Shown one piece after another: positions 18,565 through 25,124 of a stretch of 64,000 nt of DNA. The stretch comes from Schnuerera sp. xch1. GTDB lineage: Bacteria; Bacillota; Clostridia; Tissierellales; Tepidimicrobiaceae. Position 1 is the first letter of the stretch; each line of letters begins with the position of its first letter. A model generated the notes under the pieces. The model did no database searches, was not told where the DNA came from, and worked only from the letters and a program-made list of their open reading frames with translations. The position numbers and the translations under genes are program-made. The stretch lies in assembly GCF_019931165.1 (NCBI RefSeq), contig NZ_JAIOUP010000009.1:39260-103259 (forward strand), read 5' to 3'.

Positions 18565-20163
18565 ATGTATGATGTTATTGTAAAGAATGCTAGAATTCCA
18601 CAAGGAGATGAGACAATTCTAACTAATATATTAGTTAAGGATGAAAAGATAGCTGGATTTGTTGATCGAATAGATGGGATAAAGACAAAAGAAACTATCG
18701 ACGCTAATGGTCATTTAACTTTACCTGGATGCATAGATTCTCACACTCACTTTATGTATCAAGGATTTCCACACAGGGAAAATTTCTTAACTGGTTCAGC
18801 TGCAGCTGCAGCAGGTGGAGTTACTACAGTTATAGATATGCCTTGCTGTTCGGTGCCATCAGTAAGGTCTGTTGAACAGTTAAAATTAAAATTAGAATTA
18901 GTACAGCCTCAATCCTTAGTAGACTTTGCTTTCTGGGGTGGAGTTACTGGAGAAGATGTTAGAAATGGTTGGCTTCATAATGTACAAGAACAGGCTGATT
19001 ATGGTGTAACATCTTTTAAGGCCTATATGACACCTTCAGTACCAACTTATCCAAGAGTGAACGACCCAGAAATGTATGAAGCATTTAGTGCTGTAGCTGA
19101 TACAGGTCTTCCAATAGGTATTCACGCAGAGAACTTTGCAATGTGTGATTACTTTGTGAAGAAGTTTCAAAAAGAAGGTAGAATGGATGGGCCAGCGTGG
19201 TCAGAAGCTAGAATGGAATTGGCAGAAAAGGTTGCTATTCAGCTAGGAATTAGCTTTGCAGAGGATACTGGAGCAAGACTTCATATAGTCCATATGAGTA
19301 CAGGAATAGGTTCAAAATTAGTAGGAGAGGCAAAGAAGAAGGGATTAAATGTAACTAGTGAAACATGTCCTCATTATTTGACCCTTAACTATCAAGAAGC
19401 AATGACTAAATATGGTCCATTAGCTAAGATTGCTCCACCACTTAGGACTAAAAAAGATAATGAAGAATTATGGGAAGGAATTAATAATGGTAGTGTAGAT
19501 TTTATAGCTACAGACCATGCACCTTATGAAATAGAAAGTGAAAAGCATAAAAAAGGAATGAATATCTGGACATCATTCCCTGGAATACCTGGTGTTGAGA
19601 CCATGGTGCCTGTACTGGTTAGTGAAGGTTACAACAAAGGAAGAATATCCTTAAGTAAATTGGTGGATATATTATCAACTAATTCGGCTAAACATTATGG
19701 ATTATATCCAAAGAAAGGGGCTATGCATATAGGTTCTGATGCAGACTTTACTATAATAGATCTTGATAAAAGATGGGTTATAGATCCTAAGAAACAAGCC
19801 TCAATGTGCGGATATCTACCAATGGAAGGTATGCAGTTAAAAGGAAAGGTAGCTAAGACAGTAGTTCGTGGGCACCTAGTATATGAGGATATAGATGAAA
19901 GTGCATTGGCAGATCTATCTGATAAAGATCTACAAAAAATAGTTCATAAATATCCAGAAGGCGTAGAGGACAAATATGCAAAGATATTTGAAGAATTTCC
20001 TAATCTATACAGTAAAGAATATGAAAAGAGTTATAGAAAGGAACATCCAGAATTAATAGATGAACATATAAGGGGCATTAGAGGAATTAAAATTCAGCCA
20101 GGATTTGGACGATTTGTTACGAGACAGAATATACAGGTGTTACCTAGAAATATAACTTATTAA
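18565..20163 (+). CDS. Cyclic amidohydrolase (dihydropyrimidinase/allantoinase class); candidate xanthine amidohydrolase
   Basis: A 532-residue binuclear-metal amidohydrolase. Ligands are visible: HTH at residues 60-62, the carboxylatable Lys 152 in FKAYMT, His 187 in GIHAEN, His 243 in HIVHMSTG and Asp 317 in ATDHAP. The family opens cyclic ureides and imides (dihydrouracil, hydantoin, allantoin). It begins the microcompartment operon and is followed by an amidase, UbiX and UbiD, which suggests a ring whose opened product is decarboxylated: xanthine to 4-ureido-5-imidazolecarboxylate fits. Relative to typical members (about 450-460 residues) there is a C-terminal extension of about 75-85 residues rich in Lys and Glu, perhaps for packaging. 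Allantoinase or hydantoinase activity remains possible. The start has GGGGGG upstream. Confidence 0.82.
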   Translation: MYDVIVKNARIPQGDETILTNILVKDEKIAGFVDRIDGIKTKETIDANGHLTLPGCIDSHTHFMYQGFPHRENFLTGSAAAAAGGVTTVIDMPCCSVPSVRSVEQLKLKLELVQPQSLVDFAFWGGVTGEDVRNGWLHNVQEQADYGVTSFKAYMTPSVPTYPRVNDPEMYEAFSAVADTGLPIGIHAENFAMCDYFVKKFQKEGRMDGPAWSEARMELAEKVAIQLGISFAEDTGARLHIVHMSTGIGSKLVGEAKKKGLNVTSETCPHYLTLNYQEAMTKYGPLAKIAPPLRTKKDNEELWEGINNGSVDFIATDHAPYEIESEKHKKGMNIWTSFPGIPGVETMVPVLVSEGYNKGRISLSKLVDILSTNSAKHYGLYPKKGAMHIGSDADFTIIDLDKRWVIDPKKQASMCGYLPMEGMQLKGKVAKTVVRGHLVYEDIDESALADLSDKDLQKIVHKYPEGVEDKYAKIFEEFPNLYSKEYEKSYRKEHPELIDEHIRGIRGIKIQPGFGRFVTRQNIQVLPRNITY

Positions 20164-20217
20164 TTAAATTTTATTAAATATTTAGCAGATAAAAATATAG
20201 AAAAGGAGAGAGATAAA

Positions 20218-20829
20218 ATGGCGAGACATGGAATTCTAATTATAGATATGTTAAATGATTTTGCAGATCCAAAAGGAGCACTTTATTGTCCAAATAACAG
20301 AAAGATAATACCAAACCTTCAAAAACTTTTAAAATGGGTTAGAAAAAGAAATGCTCAGGGCAAGGATGATGTTCAGTTGATCTTTATACAGGAGGCTCAT
20401 AGGGAAAATGACGCTGATTTCAAGGTAAGGCCAGTTCATGCTGTAAAGGGAACCTGGGGTTCCGATTTTATAGATGAGCTTCGCCCTGAAAAAGGAGAAT
20501 ATATTGTTCAGAAGAGAAGGCATAGTGCATTTGCTCATACTGATTTGGATTTATATTTAAGAGAGGAAAACATAGACACAGTAGTTGTTACTGGTACATG
20601 GACAAATGTATGTGTCAGAAGCTCCGCATCAGATGCTCTTTATTATGCATATAAGGTAATTGCTTTAGAAGATGCAATCCAATCAAAAACTGATGAAATG
20701 CATCAGGCAGGAATAAAGGATTTGAGCATATTCTCTAAAGTAATGACAATAGATGAATATATAGATGGATGGGAAAAAGGACTAGACCCATGGGAAGGTG
20801 GAGGAGATCCAGAAAACAAGGTAGAATAA
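20218..20829 (+). CDS. Isochorismatase-family cysteine amidase; candidate ureidoimidazolecarboxylate hydrolase
   Basis: A 203-residue cysteine hydrolase with the Asp-Lys-Cys triad: Asp 10 in ILIIDMLNDF, a Lys in VQKRRHSAF (about residue 99) and Cys 132 in GTWTNVCVRSSASDA. Relatives hydrolyse N-carbamoyl or amide bonds (N-carbamoylsarcosine amidase, ureidoacrylate hydrolase, nicotinamidase). It follows the ring-opening enzyme by 54 bases in the same operon. The expected role is cleaving the ureido group of the opened ring to an amine, CO2 and ammonia, giving 4-amino-5-imidazolecarboxylate in the xanthine hypothesis. The start ATG follows AAAGGAGAGAG. No BMC targeting peptide was recognised. 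Confidence 0.82.
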   Translation: MARHGILIIDMLNDFADPKGALYCPNNRKIIPNLQKLLKWVRKRNAQGKDDVQLIFIQEAHRENDADFKVRPVHAVKGTWGSDFIDELRPEKGEYIVQKRRHSAFAHTDLDLYLREENIDTVVVTGTWTNVCVRSSASDALYYAYKVIALEDAIQSKTDEMHQAGIKDLSIFSKVMTIDEYIDGWEKGLDPWEGGGDPENKVE

Positions 20830-20867
20830 TTTAATGTGAAATGTGTATTGCATAAGGGAGGTACACT

Positions 20868-21425
20868 GTGAAAATAGTAGTAGGAATATCAGGAGGAAGT
20901 GGCTCTATATACGCTATATCCTTATTAAAGGCATTACAAGAATTGAATATAGAAACTCATTTAGTAGTAAGTACAATGGGGGAATATGTTACTGAACATG
21001 AATGTGGAGTATCTTTAGACGAATTAAAGGATATGGCTACCCATTTTCATGATAACAATAATTTTGCTGCTCCTATAGCCAGTGGATCCTTTAAAGTTGA
21101 TGGGATGGTTGTAGTACCTTGCTCTATGAAAACTTTGGCTGCAGTAGCAAACGGTTTTTCGAATAGTTTACTCTCTAGGGCTTGTGATGTTGCTATAAAG
21201 GAGAGAAGAAAGCTGATATTGGTAACTAGGGAAACTCCTCTTAGCCCAATACATTTAGAAAACATGTTGAAATTATCCAAGATAGGAGTCACAATTTTTC
21301 CACCTGCTCCTGGATTTTATAATCATCCTGAGACTATTGAAGATGTAGTAGTAAATATGACTGGAAGGATGTTGGATATGTTGGAGGTAGATAACAAATT
21401 AACTGATAGATGGAAAGGCATCTAG
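20868..21425 (+). CDS. UbiX-like flavin prenyltransferase
   Basis: A 185-residue protein starting at GTG after GGGAGG. The N-terminal VVGISGGSGSIYA is the FMN-binding loop of UbiX/PAD1, and SGSFKVDGMVVVPCSMKTLA with SNSLLSRACDVAIKERRKL and LVTRETPLSPIH are family blocks. UbiX adds a dimethylallyl group to FMN, making prenylated FMN for UbiD decarboxylases. It lies 15 bases before the ubiD-like gene, so it most likely supplies cofactor to that enzyme rather than to quinone synthesis, for which no genes are nearby. Confidence 0.92.
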   Translation: MKIVVGISGGSGSIYAISLLKALQELNIETHLVVSTMGEYVTEHECGVSLDELKDMATHFHDNNNFAAPIASGSFKVDGMVVVPCSMKTLAAVANGFSNSLLSRACDVAIKERRKLILVTRETPLSPIHLENMLKLSKIGVTIFPPAPGFYNHPETIEDVVVNMTGRMLDMLEVDNKLTDRWKGI

Positions 21426-21440
21426 AGAGGAGGGAGATAA

Positions 21441-22790
21441 TTGGAAAGGCAAATGCTTAGATATACTCTAGATGAATTGACCAAAATGAATGAGTTATTG
21501 GTATGTAAAAAACAAGTAAGTTCGGAGTATGAGTTAGGTGCAGTGCTCAAGTATTTTAGGAATAAAAAGCCGATATTATTCGATCAAGTGGATAGAAGTT
21601 CAATAAGAGTTGCAGGTGGACTTTATGGTGATAGAGATATTATTTATAATTTATTGCATATGAATGAAAACAACAGATTGTTTAAGTTCATGGAAACTAT
21701 TGCAAACCCGAAGCCCTATAGAGTAGTTGCTAATGGTCCTATTAAAGAAAACATTATAAGAAGAAATATAGATTTACCTAGAATACTACCTATTCCAAGG
21801 TATCAAGAGAAGGATTCATCCAGTTTTATTACTGCAGGAGTTGTGGTGGTTAAAGATCCTGAAACCAATAGATACTTTACTTCTATTAGAAGACTACAAG
21901 TAAATGGAGGTAATAAATTATCGGCACTTATTGCATCACCTAAGTTGACTAATGATTTTTTAGAGATGGAAAAGAACAATAAACCTCTGGAAGTGGCAAT
22001 TATCCTTGGGTATGATGCATATTTCTTAATGGCTAGTCAAGTAAGCTCTGCTACGTATGGAGTTGATAAATATGAAATTGATAGCGCATTAAGAGGGGAG
22101 CCTTTAGAATTGGTAAAATGTGAAACTGTGGACTTACTTGTGCCGGCATACGCTGAAATAGTACTAGAAGGTAGATTAGTGCCAGGCAAAAGAGAAATGG
22201 AGGGTCCTTTTGGAGAACTAATGGGCTATTATGGTGGAGTAGCTCCTCACCCAATAATAGAAATAGATGCCGTTATGCATAGAAATGAGCCCATATTCCA
22301 AGCAGCATTTCCATGTAGAGAAGAGCACTTATCTAATGGACTCATTAGAGAAATGGAATTATTTAATAATTTAAGAAATCAAGTGGATGTAATAGATGTA
22401 AATGTTACGGAAGGTGGTGGATATAGATTCAATGCCTTTGTGTCCATAAACAAGAAGAATAAAGGGGATGGGAAGTCAGCTATTTTAGCGGCATTAGGTT
22501 TTAATAAAGAACTAAAGCAGGTGGTAGTAGTAGATGAAGATGTGGATATATATGATGTTCAAGATATTGAATGGGCTGTTACGACTAGGGCACAGGCCAG
22601 CCGAGATTTTATAATAGTACCAGGTGCTTTAGGTTCACCTTTAGAACCATCTCATGATTTGAGAGGGGTAACAGACAAGGTGGGGATAGATGCAACTAAG
22701 CCTGTAGAGGATGAGACAGAAAGGTTTGAAAGAGCAATAATCCCTGGCTATGAAGACATAGACATTGAAAGATATTTTCCTAATATTTAG
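21441..22790 (+). CDS. UbiD-family prFMN decarboxylase; candidate 4-amino-5-imidazolecarboxylate decarboxylase
   Basis: A 449-residue UbiD-family enzyme starting at TTG after GGAGGGAG. Family blocks include LPIPRYQEKDSSSFITAGVV, SIRRLQVNGGNKLS, GALRGEPLELV-type text, the catalytic EGPFGELMGYYGG and FQAAFPCREEHL. UbiD enzymes reversibly decarboxylate aromatic and heteroaromatic acids, including pyrrole and indole carboxylates. Sitting between a ring-opening and amidase pair and shell genes, it should decarboxylate a heteroaromatic acid derived from the opened ring; 4-amino-5-imidazolecarboxylate fits chemically. The first BMC-H gene follows after 19 bases. This would be an unusual core enzyme for a microcompartment, since no aldehyde is made. 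Confidence 0.9.
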   Translation: MERQMLRYTLDELTKMNELLVCKKQVSSEYELGAVLKYFRNKKPILFDQVDRSSIRVAGGLYGDRDIIYNLLHMNENNRLFKFMETIANPKPYRVVANGPIKENIIRRNIDLPRILPIPRYQEKDSSSFITAGVVVVKDPETNRYFTSIRRLQVNGGNKLSALIASPKLTNDFLEMEKNNKPLEVAIILGYDAYFLMASQVSSATYGVDKYEIDSALRGEPLELVKCETVDLLVPAYAEIVLEGRLVPGKREMEGPFGELMGYYGGVAPHPIIEIDAVMHRNEPIFQAAFPCREEHLSNGLIREMELFNNLRNQVDVIDVNVTEGGGYRFNAFVSINKKNKGDGKSAILAALGFNKELKQVVVVDEDVDIYDVQDIEWAVTTRAQASRDFIIVPGALGSPLEPSHDLRGVTDKVGIDATKPVEDETERFERAIIPGYEDIDIERYFPNI

Positions 22791-22809
22791 ATAGAGAAGG
22801 TGAGGTAAT

Positions 22810-23073
22810 ATGAGAGAAGCTTTAGGTATGGTAGAAGTTAGGTCCTTAGTAGGAGCTATTGAAGCTGCAGATGCTATGATGAAGGCTGCGAATGTTAGAA
22901 TTATAGATTTTCAATTTGTAGGATCAGGTCTTGTTTCTGTTACTGTAGCTGGAGATGTAGCTGCTGTTAAGGCCGCAGTAGAAAGTGGAGAAGAACATGC
23001 AGCTAGAGTAGCACAAGTTATTTCTACTAATGTAGTTCCAAGACCTCATGAAGAAGTGGATAAAATATTATAA
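22810..23073 (+). CDS. Microcompartment shell protein, BMC-H (1)
   Basis: An 87-residue single-domain BMC protein that should form flat hexamers in the shell facets. The whole chain is family: REALGMVEVRSLVGAIEAAD, then FVGSGLVSVTVAGDVAAVKA and NVVPRPHEEVDKIL. The pore loop has VGSG as in PduA (IGSG), so the pore is probably small and polar. It is close to the minimal family length with no extension. Transcription is with ubiD upstream (19 bases) and a small unknown gene downstream (17 bases). The ATG follows AGAAGGTGAGG. Confidence 0.95.
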   Translation: MREALGMVEVRSLVGAIEAADAMMKAANVRIIDFQFVGSGLVSVTVAGDVAAVKAAVESGEEHAARVAQVISTNVVPRPHEEVDKIL

Positions 23074-23090
23074 CACGGTGGTGAGATTCT

Positions 23091-23315
23091 ATGGTCAACC
23101 CATTAGCGAGAGTTGTTATGAATAATGTATCTAAAAAGAATGGATATACTAAAAACTTTGGTACTGAAAGGAAAGTAAATAATCTAACTAGTAAAGATGA
23201 GGATATGTTAAAAGAAATTATCAATAAGGATAGACAAGTTCAAAGTCACACAAAAAGAAAGACGATTATAACTTTAGACGAGGCAGTTAACAGGGTAAAA
23301 GGAGGCGATAGATAG
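23091..23315 (+). CDS. Small basic protein of unknown function between shell genes
   Basis: A 74-residue protein, MVNPLARVVMNNVSKKNGYT at the start and LDEAVNRVKGGDR at the end. It is hydrophilic, Lys- and Asn-rich, with two possible short helices (residues 4-14 and 37-48), no membrane segment and no Cys. I do not recognise a family. It has a proper ribosome site (GGTGGTGAG) and its stop overlaps the GTG of the next shell gene by one base, so it is very likely translated. Position between BMC-H genes suggests a shell-associated, assembly or encapsulation role; that is inference. Confidence 0.65.
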   Translation: MVNPLARVVMNNVSKKNGYTKNFGTERKVNNLTSKDEDMLKEIINKDRQVQSHTKRKTIITLDEAVNRVKGGDR

Positions 23316-23692
23316 TGCAAAAAGCGATAGGGCTAATTGAAGCAATGGGTCTTTCTACTGCTGTTGCTGCATTGGATGCCGCTAGTAAAGCAGCAGATGT
23401 AACCTTAGTAGGTGTTGAAAAGGTAATTGGTGTGGCACAAGGAGTAGGAGTCAACATCCAGATGGCTGGAGAAGTAGCAGCTGTAAAATCGGCTGTAGAC
23501 GCTGGAGTAGAAGCCGGTAATAGGGTAGGGAAGATAATTTCCAGTCATGTAATTCCAAGACCACACGATGAAATAGATAAGTTGTTAAAAAAATTTTCAG
23601 ATAATATGAAGGAAAATCAAGAGACCAAAGAGAATAATAAGAAAAAAGATAGTGCTAAAATGAAAAATAAAAAATCAGATAAGGAGGAATAG
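23315..23692 (+). CDS. Microcompartment shell protein, BMC-H (2), with altered pore loop and Lys-rich tail
   Basis: A 125-residue BMC-domain protein starting at GTG after GGAGG. Residues 1-90 are the BMC fold (QKAIGLIEAMGLSTAVAALD at the start, HVIPRPHDEIDKLL at its end). Where the two neighbours have KIGFGLV or VGSGLV, this one has KVIGVAQGVGVN, about four residues longer, so the hexamer pore should differ. Residues about 92-125 form a charged, probably disordered tail dominated by Lys, Glu, Asn and Asp, which could face the lumen and bind cargo. It is co-transcribed with the other shell genes; the next begins four bases after its stop. Confidence 0.9.
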   Translation: MQKAIGLIEAMGLSTAVAALDAASKAADVTLVGVEKVIGVAQGVGVNIQMAGEVAAVKSAVDAGVEAGNRVGKIISSHVIPRPHDEIDKLLKKFSDNMKENQETKENNKKKDSAKMKNKKSDKEE

Positions 23693-23695
23693 ATT

Positions 23696-23974
23696 ATGAG
23701 TCAAGCATTAGGAATGGTTGAAACAAAAGGGTTGGTAGGTTCAATTGAGGCTGCAGATGCTATGGTAAAAGCTGCTAATGTAAATTTAGTAGGATATGAC
23801 AAAATAGGATTTGGTCTTGTAACAGTAATGGTTAGAGGAGATGTAGGAGCTGTAAAAGCTGCGGTAGATGCAGGAGCAGAGGCCGCTAGGGCAGTTGGAG
23901 AGCTTCATTCAGTTCATGTAATTCCAAGACCTCATTCTGAAGTTGAAAGAGTTATTATGAAAAAATATGAATAA
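23696..23974 (+). CDS. Microcompartment shell protein, BMC-H (3), PduA/EutM-like
   Basis: A 92-residue canonical BMC-H protein, the most PduA-like of the three: [20 protein letters not shown], then [20 protein letters not shown] and [14 protein letters not shown]. The pore loop has a Phe (IGFG) in place of the usual Ser, which could narrow or make the pore hydrophobic. It probably is a major facet protein. The ATG follows AAGGAGGAA, the strongest ribosome site among the shell genes, in keeping with high expression. Confidence 0.95.
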   Translation: MSQALGMVETKGLVGSIEAADAMVKAANVNLVGYDKIGFGLVTVMVRGDVGAVKAAVDAGAEAARAVGELHSVHVIPRPHSEVERVIMKKYE

Positions 23975-23997
23975 TTTCCTTGCGTGGAGTGTGTTAG

Positions 23998-24750
23998 ATG
24001 GCTAAAAACAGAATAACTTTAAATGTTTTAGCAAATATCACCAAAAAAGTGAGCGACAAAAATGTTGTTGATCCTGAAAATATTGTATTAGTGGTATTTA
24101 CAGGTTCAAACATTGAATTGAATAAAAGGATTGAAGAATTAAAAGGATTAAGAGATAAAGGGATGATGTTTTCATTGGCTTTTTCCTTTATGGCTGAAAG
24201 GATTTTAAATATAAACTACATCTGTAATTTATTAAATCCTATTGAAATATATAAAGAAGAGAACATTTTCCAATTGAAAGAAATAGTAGAAAAATATTAT
24301 GCAATAATAGGCCCAAATATTACTACTAACACTATTTCAAAGGTATCCTTAGGGATGGTGGATAGTTTCGTGTCTAGCTTGATATGGACTTTTCTTTATA
24401 ATGAAAAGCCAGTTTATCTAGATTTTACATCGGTTAAGAATTATCTAGGTATACCGTCCAGTAATAAAGCAATAAATAAAATTATTAACAATCATATAGA
24501 AACATTAGATGATATGGGTGTAATTGAAATAGAGCCAGATAAATACTTGGAAAAAATTAGAGTCACTCAAATTTCTGATGTAAGAAAAACAAGTAAAGTA
24601 AATAATGACTTCAAAAAGGTAGTAACGGAAAATGATTTAAAAGATGTTCAAAGAGGAGAACGTTTAATTTTGCCTAAAGGCACCATTATAACCCCATTGG
24701 CAAAGGATAAAGCTAGTCAATTAGGAATCAAGTTAGAAATAGAGAAATAG
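23998..24750 (+). CDS. BMC-associated flavoprotein-like protein (TIGR02536-like)
   Basis: A 250-residue protein. Residues about 25-175 resemble the hypothetical proteins of ethanolamine-type microcompartment operons (TIGR02536): IVLVVFTGSN, an EELKGLRDKGM block and NTISKVSLGMVDSFVSSLIW followed by EKPVYLD, a fold related to flavoproteins. The C-terminus (VTENDLKDVQRGERLILPKG, then TIITPLAKDKASQLGIKLE) is a short element shared by many BMC-operon proteins. The biochemical role is not established; it may handle a flavin or help cargo assembly. It lies between BMC-H and BMC-P genes with spacings of 23 and 12 bases. The family assignment is from memory of patterns, so confidence is moderate. Confidence 0.65.
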   Translation: MAKNRITLNVLANITKKVSDKNVVDPENIVLVVFTGSNIELNKRIEELKGLRDKGMMFSLAFSFMAERILNINYICNLLNPIEIYKEENIFQLKEIVEKYYAIIGPNITTNTISKVSLGMVDSFVSSLIWTFLYNEKPVYLDFTSVKNYLGIPSSNKAINKIINNHIETLDDMGVIEIEPDKYLEKIRVTQISDVRKTSKVNNDFKKVVTENDLKDVQRGERLILPKGTIITPLAKDKASQLGIKLEIEK

Positions 24751-24762
24751 GGAGGCGCAAAG

Positions 24763-25029
24763 ATGTATTTAGGAAAGGTAATTGGAACAGTTGTAGCAAC
24801 AAGAAAGGATGAAAATTTAATAGGAACAAAGCTTATGATTACTCAGCCTCTCGATATTGATTCAAAGCCTAAAGGAGAGCCAATAATTGCTGTGGATACT
24901 GTAGGGGCAGGTATAGGAGAGTTGGTTATCTGTGTAAAGGGAACAGCAGGTAGAATTGCAGCCAGAAAGATGGATGCACCTATAGATATAGCAATAGTAG
25001 GAATTGTAGATGAGATAACGATCAGTTAG
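24763..25029 (+). CDS. Microcompartment vertex protein, BMC-P (EutN/CcmL family)
   Basis: An 88-residue EutN/CcmL protein that forms the pentamers capping shell vertices. MYLGKVIGTVVATRKDENLI and KLMITQPLD open the chain, VAVDTVGAG-type text (AVDTVGAGIGELVIC) is the family core, and APIDIAIVGIVDEI closes it. It is the only pentamer gene seen; a complete shell could be built from it and the three BMC-H proteins. The ATG follows GGGAGG. The spacing of 95 bases to the next gene (start 25125) is the largest inside this stretch. Confidence 0.94.
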   Translation: MYLGKVIGTVVATRKDENLIGTKLMITQPLDIDSKPKGEPIIAVDTVGAGIGELVICVKGTAGRIAARKMDAPIDIAIVGIVDEITIS

Positions 25030-25124
25030 ACTTGATGGCGAGTTGTAACATATTTAAAAAGAATGATCCCAGCAATTGTAAACTGTGAATTATGAATTGT
25101 GTATTGAGAGAAGGGAGGATAGAA

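Noticed and set aside
18565..20163. Allantoinase as part of an allantoin pathway
   Set aside because: No allantoate amidohydrolase, ureidoglycolate enzymes or allantoin permease accompany it; the UbiD/UbiX partners do not fit allantoin chemistry. The activity itself is not excluded.
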